Shown here one piece after another: positions 52,832 through 61,572 of a stretch of DNA of 64,000 nt. Each line of letters begins with the position of its first letter. Positions within the stretch are counted from its first letter, which is position 1. The stretch is from Cognatishimia maritima. Its GTDB lineage: Bacteria > Pseudomonadota > Alphaproteobacteria > Rhodobacterales > Rhodobacteraceae. The position numbers and the translations under genes were made by a program. Where the stretch lies: contig NZ_FQWM01000002.1 of the NCBI RefSeq assembly GCF_900129685.1, forward strand, positions 458,654-522,653, read 5' to 3'. The notes under the pieces are model-generated. The model was not told where the DNA came from. It searched no databases and saw only the letters and a program-made list of their open reading frames with translations.

Positions 52832-54070
52832 TCAGATCAGGAACTGCGCCAGCATCTCATCATTGGTGATATCGGTATAGGTCATGCCCGCTGCATCCAA
52901 AGCGGCAAACAGCGCCGCGAAGTTTTCCGGCGCTTTGGTTTCGATACCAATCAAGACGGAACCGAAGTTGCGCGCGGATTTTTTCAAATACTCAAACCGC
53001 GCAATGTCATCCTCTGGCCCAAGGATATTCAGGAATTCCTTCAACGCACCGGGGCGCTGCGGCAGGCGCAGGATGAAGTATTTCTTCACGCCCGAATAGC
53101 GCTGCGCACGTTCTTTGACCTCTGGCAGACGCTCAAAATCAAAGTTCCCACCTGAGGTCACGCAGACCACCGTTTTACCTTTGATCTGATCGGTCACATC
53201 CGCCAATGCATCCACTGCCAAGGCCCCGGCGGGTTCCAAAACGATGCCTTCGACATTCAGCATTTCCAGCATGGTGGCGCAGATCCGATCCTCGGGCGCA
53301 GAGATCACGCGCTTGGGGTCCGTGCCCGCAAGATGTTCAAACGTCTTCTCGCCAATCCGCGCCACCGCCGCGCCATCCACGAAACCATCGACGCGCGGCA
53401 ACGTCACCGGGGCGCCCGCGCTCAGGGCTGCGCGCAGGCTGGCGCCACCCGCAGGCTCCACCAGTGTGAACTGCGGTTTTGGGCCAAAGAATTCGGTCAC
53501 ACCAGACGCCAGCCCGCCGCCCCCAACGGGCAGGATCACATGATCTGGCACACCGCCCAACTGCTGCATGATTTCCACCGCAACCGAGGCCTGCCCCTCG
53601 ATCACATCGGCGTCGTCAAAGGGCGACAGAAAGGTGCCGCCTTTTTCCGCGCAATAGGTCTGTGCGGCCTTTAGCGTGTCGTCAAAATAATCCCCGACGA
53701 GTCGCACCTCGATCGCGCCTTCCCCAAAGACTTTGGTCTTGAAAATTTTCTGCTGCGGCGTGGTCACCGGCATAAAAATCACGCCGCGTACACCGAAATA
53801 TTTGCACATATAGGCGACACCCTGCGCATGGTTTCCAGCAGAGGCGCAGACAAACAAATCCCGCGTCGGATCAGCCTTCAAAACCTTGCGCATCGCATTA
53901 AATGCCCCGCGCAATTTATAGCTGCGCACCGGCGTAAGGTCTTCTCTCTTCAGGTAAATTTCAGCCTCAAATCGCTGCGACAGGTGGGCATTGCGCTGCA
54001 GAGGCGTCGGTTCAAAAACCTCCCGCATGGCAGTTTCAGCAAGACGGGCTTGGGTGCGAAAATCAGTCAT
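52832..54070 (-). CDS. ilvA: Threonine ammonia-lyase (threonine deaminase)
   Basis: A 412-residue PLP enzyme. The PLP lysine lies in VRSYKLRGAFNAM near residue 51; CASAGNHAQGVAY near 80 and the glycine-rich phosphate loop PVGGGGLASG near 180 are visible. A single ACT-like regulatory region (YFILRLPQRPGALKEFLNIL) occupies the C-terminus. It makes 2-oxobutanoate for isoleucine synthesis. ATG 54070 is chosen over the longer frame to 54127. A repeated TTGCCTGCGAA motif lies upstream. Confidence 0.95.
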   Translation of the reverse strand: MTDFRTQARLAETAMREVFEPTPLQRNAHLSQRFEAEIYLKREDLTPVRSYKLRGAFNAMRKVLKADPTRDLFVCASAGNHAQGVAYMCKYFGVRGVIFMPVTTPQQKIFKTKVFGEGAIEVRLVGDYFDDTLKAAQTYCAEKGGTFLSPFDDADVIEGQASVAVEIMQQLGGVPDHVILPVGGGGLASGVTEFFGPKPQFTLVEPAGGASLRAALSAGAPVTLPRVDGFVDGAAVARIGEKTFEHLAGTDPKRVISAPEDRICATMLEMLNVEGIVLEPAGALAVDALADVTDQIKGKTVVCVTSGGNFDFERLPEVKERAQRYSGVKKYFILRLPQRPGALKEFLNILGPEDDIARFEYLKKSARNFGSVLIGIETKAPENFAALFAALDAAGMTYTDITNDEMLAQFLI

Positions 54071-54079
54071 GGCAGAGCA

Positions 54080-54090
54080 TTGCCTGCGAA
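54080..54090. promoter_or_regulatory. Motif copy 1 (TTGCCTGCGAA) next to the ilvA start
   Basis: TTGCCTGCGAA here is followed by CTTCCGCC, an imperfect inverted half. The identical 11-mer recurs at 54154-54164, 74 bases away (about seven helical turns). It overlaps the ilvA translation-start region. Confidence 0.4.
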
Positions 54091-54153
54091 CTTCCGCCAC
54101 TGCAAGCCACGATTTTTCTTGGAACACATTTTTGCCCTCAAAACGTTATGCTT

Positions 54154-54173
54154 TTGCCTGCGAAATTTCGCAG
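54154..54173. promoter_or_regulatory. Motif copy 2 with 16-bp perfect palindrome
   Basis: The 11-mer TTGCCTGCGAA runs into the palindrome CTGCGAAATTTCGCAG (54158-54173). It lies 37 bases before the exported-protein ATG. Together with copy 1 it looks like a two-site operator, possibly for an Lrp/AsnC-type regulator (inference). Confidence 0.5.
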
Positions 54174-54209
54174 ACGTTAATGTCAGAAGATTTAGAAAGG
54201 CTGCAACCG

Positions 54210-55136
54210 ATGAAACCTTTGAAGACGACACTCTCAGCTCTCGCCATTTCAGCCGTGACACTGGGCGCGGTTTCGGGCGGTGCCATTATGCTCAGCGCCG
54301 ACGTTGTATATGCCAAAGGCAATGACAACGGGAACGGCGGCGGGAACGGCGGCGGAAATGGTGGTGGCAAAGACAAAAGCGACCGTGGCAATGGCAACAA
54401 AGGCAACGACAAGTCAGCGTCTAAAGGCGGTGGGTCATCGGCCAAAAAAGGCAACGGCGATGGCTTCTTTGGATTTCTGAAAAAGAAAGACAAAACAACC
54501 AAACAGCAAACAGCCAGCGTAAAGCCAAAAGCAGCCAAGGCCGAAAGTAAGCCCGAAAAAGCGGAAAACCGCGGCGCATTGGCCAGCGAACTGAAAGGCC
54601 TAAATGCCGCCCACGCCAGCCCCAACGCACTGGCCAACGCCAGCCCCAACAGTATGGTCGGCAAAGTCGCTGCCTATCAAACTGCGGTGAACAATGAAGC
54701 GGAGCGCGAGGCGCTTGAAGGTGAGTTGCTTCTGAAAGAAGAAGAACTGGCCGCCCTGATCGAAGCCTACGATGGCCGCACAAGTGAGGCCATCAATGCT
54801 GACATCCTCGCAAAGCAAACCGAACTGGATGGTCTTGATCCGGTTGCGGATGAAGCGGCCTACAATGCGCTTGTGGAGGAAATCGAAGATTTGAACGCTG
54901 AACTCGGCGGCGCGGTTGAATTCGAAACCGCCTCGTCCACTCTGGCTGATGATATCATGGGCCTTGAAACCCAGATCGAAGACCTCGGCCCAACGCCCGA
55001 AGACGCGCTGGCGATCGCAACAGACGGGCGCGAATTGTCACCCGAAGCGTTGTCCGAACTGCATCGTCTGCTGGGTCTTCCAGAGCCTGAGGTCGAAGAC
55101 CTGGGTGAGCCGGAAGAAATGGCGGCGACGGAATAA
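54210..55136 (+). CDS. Exported protein with Gly/Asn-rich repeat and acidic coiled-coil region
   Basis: A 308-residue protein I do not recognise. A signal peptide (LSALAISAVTLGAVSGGAIM, to about residue 34) is followed by a low-complexity segment of NGNGGG-type repeats with Lys/Asp (residues ~36-85), a Lys-rich stretch (KKKDKTTKQQ) and a C-terminal half rich in Glu/Ala/Leu with heptad-like spacing (ELLLKEEELAALIEAY, ILAKQTELDGLDPVADEAAYNALVEEIEDLNAEL). AGAAAGG precedes ATG 54210. It ends with its own terminator. Probably periplasmic or surface-exposed; function unknown. Confidence 0.72.
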   Translation: MKPLKTTLSALAISAVTLGAVSGGAIMLSADVVYAKGNDNGNGGGNGGGNGGGKDKSDRGNGNKGNDKSASKGGGSSAKKGNGDGFFGFLKKKDKTTKQQTASVKPKAAKAESKPEKAENRGALASELKGLNAAHASPNALANASPNSMVGKVAAYQTAVNNEAEREALEGELLLKEEELAALIEAYDGRTSEAINADILAKQTELDGLDPVADEAAYNALVEEIEDLNAELGGAVEFETASSTLADDIMGLETQIEDLGPTPEDALAIATDGRELSPEALSELHRLLGLPEPEVEDLGEPEEMAATE

Positions 55137-55155
55137 ACCGCCGAACATTAAAAGC

Positions 55156-55183
55156 AACGCCGCCCATGCCGGGCGGCGTTTTT
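55156..55183 (+). terminator. Intrinsic terminator of the exported-protein gene
   Basis: AACGCCGCCC and GGGCGGCGTT form a 10-bp perfect stem with a five-base loop, followed by T. It lies 19 bases after the stop and may also act on the convergent membrane-protein gene. Confidence 0.9.
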
Positions 55184-55192
55184 CGTTACCAG

Positions 55193-55933
55193 TTAGAAGT
55201 CGCGGTTTTCGACCACAACGCCATAAATCGTGGTCAACACACTGATGCCGACCATCATGCTGATCCATGTCTGCACCATGACGAGTACAAGATAGAGGTA
55301 CGTCGAAGATTCGACGGTCAACTCGACCAGCGCGCCGAAGACGCCGCTTGCGGCCGCCATCGCGATAACAAGAACCAAAATCGAACCTGAATATGGCCGC
55401 GTCGCGCGCCATGCATCCCCAATGGAAAGCGCCTCTTCGATTGCGACCGCAGGCAACGCCGGCGAAACGCGGTAGAACAGCCAAAGCCCAACAAGCGCGA
55501 TGACAAGGGGCAAAACGATAGCCAAAACAAGGCTGTTTAAGCCTGAAAAAGCAAAAAATAGCGCCGCGGCGGCAACCACAGTTACAATGCCCACAATGAT
55601 GGCAATCAAAACACCTTGCATGAAATAGGCGCCAACACGTCTGCCCATGAAGCTTGGGATGATGGCTCCCGAATCGTCTTCCTGGAGCACATAGCGATGC
55701 CACGCAACGGCCACCCAAGTCCCACTGAAAGTTTGCGCAATAAGATAGACGCCGATGGCCAGCCATGAAACGCCCTCGTCAGGCCCTAGCGTCGCTACGC
55801 CAGCGATTGATCCGCGCATGAAAACGCCAAATACCAACAGTACGGCAATCAGTGGCGATGAAATTCGCAGCGCGACCCGCCAGTTTCTCACAACCAATTT
55901 TATCGAATGCACAAGAATTCTCAGTCCAAGCAC
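55193..55933 (-). CDS. Multi-pass membrane protein of unknown function
   Basis: A 246-residue protein with about six hydrophobic helices ([86 protein letters not shown] and [19 protein letters not shown]). No domain is recognised with confidence. GTG 55933 is chosen because GGGAG lies six bases upstream; the open frame extends to 56005 without a ribosome site. Divergent from argG across 148 bases. Confidence 0.68.
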   Translation of the reverse strand: MLGLRILVHSIKLVVRNWRVALRISSPLIAVLLVFGVFMRGSIAGVATLGPDEGVSWLAIGVYLIAQTFSGTWVAVAWHRYVLQEDDSGAIIPSFMGRRVGAYFMQGVLIAIIVGIVTVVAAAALFFAFSGLNSLVLAIVLPLVIALVGLWLFYRVSPALPAVAIEEALSIGDAWRATRPYSGSILVLVIAMAAASGVFGALVELTVESSTYLYLVLVMVQTWISMMVGISVLTTIYGVVVENRDF

Positions 55934-56081
55934 GTTAATCTCCCAATCTATCAAATACGTCAGACGTCGCGTTTTTACTTGGCTTTGGCAAGTGACTTCT
56001 CTCACACCGCTTGCCCCTTCGCTTAAAAAACGGTATCGGCGCTGCGTTGCCCTGCACGTTGCCCGTCTGAAGGAAAATCAC

Positions 56082-57311
56082 ATGTCCGCGCCCAAGAAAG
56101 TTGTTCTGGCCTATTCCGGTGGCCTTGATACCTCGATCATTCTGAAATGGCTGCAAACCGAATACGGTTGCGAAGTTGTCACCTTTACCGCTGACCTCGG
56201 TCAGGGCGAAGAATTGGACCCCGCACGCCAAAAAGCAGAGCTGCTGGGCATCAAGCCAGAGAACATCTTTATCGAAGACCTGCGCGAAGAATTTGTGCGC
56301 GACTTCGTTTTCCCAATGTTCCGCGCAAATGCCGTTTACGAAGGGCTTTACCTGCTGGGCACCTCCATCGCGCGCCCGCTGATTTCCCAACGACTGATCG
56401 AAATCGCCGAAGCGACTGGCGCAGATGCCGTGGCCCACGGCGCGACCGGCAAAGGCAACGATCAGGTGCGTTTCGAACTGTCAGCCTACGCGCTGAACCC
56501 AGAAATCAAAGTGATCGCCCCTTGGCGCGAATGGGATTTGACCAGCCGCACCAAACTGTTGGAATTCGCCGAAGCGCATCAGATTCCAATCGCCAAAGAC
56601 AAACGTGGCGAAGCGCCGTTCTCTGTTGACGCGAACCTGCTGCACACCTCCTCGGAAGGCAAGGTTCTCGAAGATCCGGCCGTCGAAGCGCCAGAATACG
56701 TCTACCAGCGCACCGACCATCCCGAGAACGCGCCAGACTCGCCGGAATACATCGAAATCGGTTTTGAAAAAGGCGACGCCGTCAGCATCAATGGCGAAGC
56801 GATGAGCCCGGCAACGATCCTGACCCAGCTGAACGAGTATGGCCGCAAGCATGGCATCGGGCGCTTGGACTTTGTGGAAAACCGCTTTGTCGGCATGAAA
56901 TCCCGCGGCATCTATGAAACCCCCGGCGGTGACATCCTGCTGGAAGCCCACCGTGGCATCGAACAGATCACCCTTGATAGTGGCGCAGGTCACCTGAAGG
57001 ATTCGATCATGCCGCGCTACGCGGAACTGATCTATAACGGCTTTTGGTTCTCGCCAGAGCGTGAAATGCTGCAGGCGCTGATCGACAAAAGCCAAGAGCA
57101 TGTCACCGGCACCGTGCGCCTGAAACTTTACAAAGGCTCTGCACGCACCGTTGGCCGCTGGTCGCCAAACTCGCTTTATTCCGAAGCGCATGTAACCTTT
57201 GAAGAAGACGCAGGCGCCTACGATCAAACCGATGCGGCAGGTTTCATCCAGTTGAACGCCCTGCGCCTCAAACTGATCGCCCAGCGCAACAAGCGGGTGT
57301 CTGGCAAGTAA
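56082..57311 (+). CDS. argG: Argininosuccinate synthase
   Basis: A 409-residue enzyme of full length. The ATP pyrophosphatase loop is [15 protein letters not shown] near residue 8, followed by [14 protein letters not shown] near 115 and [17 protein letters not shown] near 270. It condenses citrulline and aspartate in arginine synthesis. AAGGA precedes ATG 56082; the long upstream open frame overlaps the divergent gene and is non-coding. A terminator follows 27 bases after the stop. Confidence 0.97.
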   Translation: MSAPKKVVLAYSGGLDTSIILKWLQTEYGCEVVTFTADLGQGEELDPARQKAELLGIKPENIFIEDLREEFVRDFVFPMFRANAVYEGLYLLGTSIARPLISQRLIEIAEATGADAVAHGATGKGNDQVRFELSAYALNPEIKVIAPWREWDLTSRTKLLEFAEAHQIPIAKDKRGEAPFSVDANLLHTSSEGKVLEDPAVEAPEYVYQRTDHPENAPDSPEYIEIGFEKGDAVSINGEAMSPATILTQLNEYGRKHGIGRLDFVENRFVGMKSRGIYETPGGDILLEAHRGIEQITLDSGAGHLKDSIMPRYAELIYNGFWFSPEREMLQALIDKSQEHVTGTVRLKLYKGSARTVGRWSPNSLYSEAHVTFEEDAGAYDQTDAAGFIQLNALRLKLIAQRNKRVSGK

Positions 57312-57337
57312 GCCGCGCCACACAGACTATTTTAGCG

Positions 57338-57370
57338 AAGGCCTCTCCACCCCGGAGGGGCCTTTCATCT
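57338..57370 (+). terminator. Intrinsic terminator of argG
   Basis: AAGGCCTCTCC and GGAGGGGCCTT form an 11-bp stem with one G-U pair and a five-base loop; the T-run is interrupted (T, CATC, TTT). Confidence 0.8.
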
Positions 57371-57372
57371 TT

Positions 57373-57418
57373 CCCCAAATACTCCTCAAATACTCTGGGG
57401 GGAGCGAAGCATTCGCTC
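57373..57418. repeat. Intergenic repeat-like element with direct repeats and a hairpin
   Basis: CCCC and GGGG flank two copies of AAATACTC (57377-57384 and 57388-57395, 11-base period). Next is a perfect GAGCGAA/TTCGCTC hairpin (57402-57418). Similar short GAGTATTT-type elements are, from memory, common between genes in Rhodobacterales; this copy's family was not tested. Confidence 0.45.
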
Positions 57419-57458
57419 GGAGGTAACGCCCCCAACGTGCATTTCAACGCATCACCAA

Positions 57459-57474
57459 CGCGTGACGTCACGCG
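57459..57474. promoter_or_regulatory. 16-bp perfect palindrome upstream of msrA
   Basis: CGCGTGACGTCACGCG, with a TGACGTCA core, lies 64 bases before the msrA ATG. Candidate operator for a dimeric regulator. Nothing in the sequence names the regulator. Confidence 0.5.
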
Positions 57475-57538
57475 CCCGTGACTTGAGTGCCATCACCGAC
57501 CTGTGCAACCTCCTCTTAACTTGAACGGAGGTTCCCCC

Positions 57539-58207
57539 ATGGATCGTATGGCCAATTTCAAAACCTATCTGCTCGGCGGGCTGATTGCCATGGCCGCCTT
57601 GATGACCTGCGGCAAGGTACAGGCGGGCACCGAAAAGCTGATCGTTGCGGGCGGCTGTTTCTGGTGTGTGGAAAGCGACTTTGAAAGCGTCGCCGGGGTC
57701 AAAGGCGCGGTTTCGGGCTATATTGGCGGTTCCAAAGAAACGGCAGATTACAAGACGATCACCAAAGGCGGCACGGGCCATTACGAAGCGGTCGAAATCA
57801 CCTTTGACAACAAGAAGGTCAGCCGGGACCAGCTGCTGCACATGTTCTTCCGCTCTGTCGATCCAACCGACGCAGGCGGGCAATTCTGTGATCGCGGCGA
57901 CAGCTACCGCACGGCTATCTTTTACAAGAATGACGCCCAAAAGGCAGCGGCGACCGCCGCCAAATCTGCCGCGCAAAAGGCCTTGGGCCAAAAGATCGTG
58001 ACCCCCGTACTGGCCGCCGGTCCTTTCTATAAGGCGGAAAAATACCATCAGGATTACTACAAAGGCACCAAAATCGTGCTGACGCGATTTGGTCCGAAAA
58101 AGCAATCCGAAGCCTACAAACGCTACCGTGTGGCCTGCGGCCGCGACCAGCGGGTGCAGCAACTTTGGGGCAAAGCTGCGCCCTTTGCTGCGAAATACGG
58201 CTCTTAG
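57539..58207 (+). CDS. msrA: Exported peptide-methionine (S)-S-oxide reductase MsrA
   Basis: A 222-residue protein. The catalytic motif GGCFWCVE lies near residue 38; GYIGGS, GHYEAVEI and DPTDAGGQFCDRGDSYR follow as in MsrA. An N-terminal hydrophobic segment (YLLGGLIAMAALMTCGKVQAG) looks like a signal peptide, so the enzyme probably repairs oxidised methionines in the periplasm. GGAGG lies six bases before ATG 57539. Single-gene unit, converging with the sugar kinase gene after eight bases. Confidence 0.92.
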   Translation: MDRMANFKTYLLGGLIAMAALMTCGKVQAGTEKLIVAGGCFWCVESDFESVAGVKGAVSGYIGGSKETADYKTITKGGTGHYEAVEITFDNKKVSRDQLLHMFFRSVDPTDAGGQFCDRGDSYRTAIFYKNDAQKAAATAAKSAAQKALGQKIVTPVLAAGPFYKAEKYHQDYYKGTKIVLTRFGPKKQSEAYKRYRVACGRDQRVQQLWGKAAPFAAKYGS

Positions 58208-58215
58208 ATCGAAGC

Positions 58216-59091
58216 TTAGAAAACCGCGTTCTGGACCTCTTTGAGGTCCGGAATGACATCCGCCGTGCCTTCGCGCGTGACCATCAGCGCGCCCGCCTTC
58301 ATTGCCAAGCCAATCGCCTGCGCCATGGGCATGCCGCGATCCAGCCCCGCCAATAGATAGCCGGTGAAAGTATCTCCCGCCCCCGTCGTATCCACCACGT
58401 CCACCTTATGCGCGGCAAAATCTTGATCGGTGCGTTTGACGGTATTGATCCAACGGCACCCGTTTCCGCCCAGAGTGATGACAACATCCGCAACCGGCAG
58501 CGATTCTGGATTTAGCCCGGTGGCTTCGGTAAGCTGTGCGGCCTCGATTTCATTCAGTATGAGGAAATCAAGATAGGGCAGCACCGCTTGCACGGCCTCC
58601 GCATCAAAGGGCGCTGCCGCATAGGCGACATACATGCCCAGCTCATGCCCCATCTTGGCGGCATAGGCCTGTTGGTTGGTTTCATTCTGGATCAACAAGG
58701 TGTCGCCACGCGCGCTTTCACTCAGCGCTTTGCCAATCGCGCGGTCTGTGATGTCGTGATTGGCACCGGGAAAAAGCACAATTGCGTTTTCGCCGTCTTG
58801 ATCCACGTTGATCACGGCATGGCCCGTCGCGACATCATCCAGCACCGCGATGTGCCGCGTATCAACACCGTACTCAAGCAACCGCTGCCGCGCCCAAGCG
58901 CCGTCTTGGCCGACGGCCCCGATATGCGACACCAGCGCCGCCGCGCGCGAGGCTGCCACCGACATATTCGCCCCTTTGCCACCCAAGCCTTTGGTTAGGC
59001 TGCGCGCCGCCAAAGTTTCGCCCGGTCCGGGCAAATGGGGGACATGGTAAAAGAGATCGGCATTGATCGAGCCAAGGTTGTAGATCGACAT
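58216..59091 (-). CDS. PfkB-family carbohydrate kinase (ribokinase-like)
   Basis: A 291-residue PfkB kinase. GSINADLFYHVPHLPGPGETL begins the fold, GGKGANMSVAA near 38 is the first signature and DTTGAGDTFTGYLLAG near 230 holds the catalytic Asp and anion hole. Ribose or a nucleoside is the likeliest substrate, but no transport or catabolic genes lie nearby. ATG 59091 begins the family N-terminus. Confidence 0.87.
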   Translation of the reverse strand: MSIYNLGSINADLFYHVPHLPGPGETLAARSLTKGLGGKGANMSVAASRAAALVSHIGAVGQDGAWARQRLLEYGVDTRHIAVLDDVATGHAVINVDQDGENAIVLFPGANHDITDRAIGKALSESARGDTLLIQNETNQQAYAAKMGHELGMYVAYAAAPFDAEAVQAVLPYLDFLILNEIEAAQLTEATGLNPESLPVADVVITLGGNGCRWINTVKRTDQDFAAHKVDVVDTTGAGDTFTGYLLAGLDRGMPMAQAIGLAMKAGALMVTREGTADVIPDLKEVQNAVF

Positions 59092-59118
59092 CAGACACTC
59101 ATCATAACGGGACACCAA

Positions 59119-59139
59119 GACCGCCAATGTGCGGCGGTC
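59119..59139. other. Hairpin between maeB and the sugar kinase gene
   Basis: GACCGCC and GGCGGTC form a 7-bp stem around a seven-base loop. It lies 31 bases after the maeB stop; read on the minus strand it is followed only by TTGG, so terminator strength is doubtful. Confidence 0.4.
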
Positions 59140-59169
59140 TCAGATCGAGATCAAGCGCGAATAGGGATA

Positions 59170-61425
59170 TCAGCCAACCTTGCAGGCTGCGAGAATCGCC
59201 ATATTCACAATGTCATTTGCAGTCGAAGTGGTGGAGCAAATCTGGATCGATTGATCGACGCCTGACAAGATCGGGCCGATCACCGTCGCCCCCGCCATCT
59301 CTTGCATCAACTTGGTAGAGATGCTGGCCGAATGGCGCGCGGGCACCACAAGGATGTTGGCCGGACCGGTCAAGCGCTGGAACGGGTAAGCCTCCTGCGA
59401 GGCGGTGTTCAGCGCCACATCTACGGCCATTTCGCCTTCGTATTCGAAATCCACACCGCGCTTATCAAGCACACGCGGTGCAAGATGCATCTTTTCAGCG
59501 CGTTCAGACACCGGGTAGCCAAAAGTCGAGAAGCTGACAAATGCCACGCGCGGTTCTAGTCCCATGTGCCGCGCGACGCCTGCGCAGCGCTCTGCAATAT
59601 TGGCGAGGTCCACTTCGTTTGGCCATTCATGCACCAATGTGTCCGAGATCAAGACCACGCGCCCATTGTGCAAAATCGCGGTCACGCCGACAGCCCCCGC
59701 TTCGGCATCGGCGTCAAAGACGTGGTTGATCAGTTCCATCACATGTGCCGACTTCCGGGTCGCGCCTGTAACCAAACCGTCGCCATGCCCATGCGCCAAC
59801 ATCAGCGCCGCAAAGACGTGCCGGTCGCGCGCCGCAAGGCGGTGCACATCGTGCCGATCGTACCCTTTGCGCTGCAGGCGCTTGTACAAGAAATCTTTGT
59901 AAGACCGCAGATGCATGGTGTTGGCAGCGTTGACAACTTCCAGTTCACCCACCGCGTCTTCCAACCCAGCGGCTGTCAGTTTTTCAGCGACATCCGCCTC
60001 GCGGCCCACAACCAGCGCCTTGCCCAAACCGTTGCGTTGATAGGTCACCGCCGCGCGCAATACCCGCGGGTCGTCACCTTCGGCAAAGATCATCCGCGCC
60101 TGCGCATTCCGCGCCCGCGCGTTCAGATTGCGCAGCATATTGGCGGTTGGGTCCATGCGGGATTTCAGATTGGCTTCATAGCCATCCATATCCACAATCG
60201 GCCGGCGCGAAACGCCGGTGTCCATCCCGGCCCGCGCAACCGCCGGCGGAATACGGTGGATCAAACGCGGATCAAATGGCGTCGGAATAATATAGTCCCG
60301 GCCAAAGGCCAGCTTACGTCCGTAAGCCATCGCGACCTCATCCGGCACGTCTTCGCGTGCAAGATCGGCAAGCGCCTCTGCGCAGGCGATTTTCATCTCG
60401 TCATTGATGGCGCGCGCGTGAATGTCCAAGGCCCCCCGGAACAGGTAAGGGAAACCAAGAACGTTATTCACCTGGTTCGGATAATCCGAGCGTCCGGTCG
60501 CGACAATCGCGTCTTCGCGCACGGCATGGGCTTCCTCGGGGGTAATTTCCGGGTCCGGGTTCGCCATGGCAAAAATCACCGGATCTTTGGCCATGCTTTC
60601 CACCATCTCTGCCGTCACCGCGCCCTTGACGGACACGCCTAGGAACACGTCGGCACCTTTCATGGCGTCTTCCAATGTGCGCAATTCGGTCTTGATCGCA
60701 TGCGCCGATTTCCATTGGTTCATACCTTCGGTGCGACCTTGATAGATCACGCCCTTGGTGTCGCAAACGATGCAATTGTCATGCTGCGCGCCCATAGATT
60801 TCAAAAGCTCGATACAGGCGATGCCTGCCGCGCCAGCGCCGTTCAGAACAATCTTTACGTCTTCGATCTTTTTGCCAGATATTTTCAGCGCATTGATCAA
60901 CCCCGCCGCACAGATCACGGCCGTGCCGTGCTGATCGTCGTGGAAAACCGGGATGTCCATCTCTTCCTTGAGGCGCTGTTCAATGATGAAACATTCGGGC
61001 GCCTTGATGTCTTCAAGGTTGATCCCACCAAAGGTCGGCCCCATAAGTTTCACGGCCTGACAAAAGGCATCGGGGTCTTCGGTGTCCAGTTCGATGTCGA
61101 TCGAATTCACGTCGGCAAACCGTTTGAACAGAACAGCCTTGCCTTCCATGACCGGCTTTGACCCAAGCGCTCCGAGGTTCCCTAGCCCCAAAACCGCCGT
61201 CCCGTTTGAAATCACAGCCACAAGGTTGCCCTTGTTGGTATAGTCATAGGCCGTCGACGGATCCGCCGCGATTTCCTCACATGGGACAGCCACCCCGGGC
61301 GAATAGGCCAAGGAAAGGTCGCGTTGTGTTGTCATCGGCACGGTGGCCTTGATTTCGAACTTGCCGGGCGTGGGCTCCAGGTGGAATGCCAGTGCTTCTT
61401 CGCGGGTCACTTTGGTCTTTGTCAT
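59170..61425 (-). CDS. maeB: NADP-dependent malic enzyme with C-terminal phosphotransacetylase-like domain
   Basis: A 751-residue MaeB-type protein. The N-terminal malic enzyme domain has [13 protein letters not shown] near 40, a [10 protein letters not shown] motif near 160, [16 protein letters not shown] near 190 and [13 protein letters not shown] near 285. The C-terminal ~320 residues are a phosphate-acetyltransferase-like regulatory domain ([29 protein letters not shown]). It decarboxylates malate to pyruvate, producing NADPH, and is usually regulated by acetyl-CoA through the PTA domain. AAAGGA precedes the ATG. Divergent from mutS across 147 bases. Confidence 0.96.
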   Translation of the reverse strand: MTKTKVTREEALAFHLEPTPGKFEIKATVPMTTQRDLSLAYSPGVAVPCEEIAADPSTAYDYTNKGNLVAVISNGTAVLGLGNLGALGSKPVMEGKAVLFKRFADVNSIDIELDTEDPDAFCQAVKLMGPTFGGINLEDIKAPECFIIEQRLKEEMDIPVFHDDQHGTAVICAAGLINALKISGKKIEDVKIVLNGAGAAGIACIELLKSMGAQHDNCIVCDTKGVIYQGRTEGMNQWKSAHAIKTELRTLEDAMKGADVFLGVSVKGAVTAEMVESMAKDPVIFAMANPDPEITPEEAHAVREDAIVATGRSDYPNQVNNVLGFPYLFRGALDIHARAINDEMKIACAEALADLAREDVPDEVAMAYGRKLAFGRDYIIPTPFDPRLIHRIPPAVARAGMDTGVSRRPIVDMDGYEANLKSRMDPTANMLRNLNARARNAQARMIFAEGDDPRVLRAAVTYQRNGLGKALVVGREADVAEKLTAAGLEDAVGELEVVNAANTMHLRSYKDFLYKRLQRKGYDRHDVHRLAARDRHVFAALMLAHGHGDGLVTGATRKSAHVMELINHVFDADAEAGAVGVTAILHNGRVVLISDTLVHEWPNEVDLANIAERCAGVARHMGLEPRVAFVSFSTFGYPVSERAEKMHLAPRVLDKRGVDFEYEGEMAVDVALNTASQEAYPFQRLTGPANILVVPARHSASISTKLMQEMAGATVIGPILSGVDQSIQICSTTSTANDIVNMAILAACKVG

Positions 61426-61572
61426 CGGGTCAATCCTTTAGGCGTCTCTTGCTCTTAGACAAGCAACAGGTGGGTCTCAACATGTTAGCGCCGAAACCCT
61501 TTGCGATTTCACCTTTCGCCCCCCGTCTCTCGTTTGCTACACCACGTGGAATACCATTTGGGGGAACCGGCC

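Noticed and set aside
53991-54209. Upstream part of the frame of the Gly/Asn-rich exported protein
   Set aside because: It overlaps ilvA antisense; the signal peptide begins at ATG 54210.
55755-56081. Upstream extension of argG
   Set aside because: It is antisense to the membrane-protein gene; ArgG homologues start at the YSGGLDTS-proximal Met encoded at 56082.
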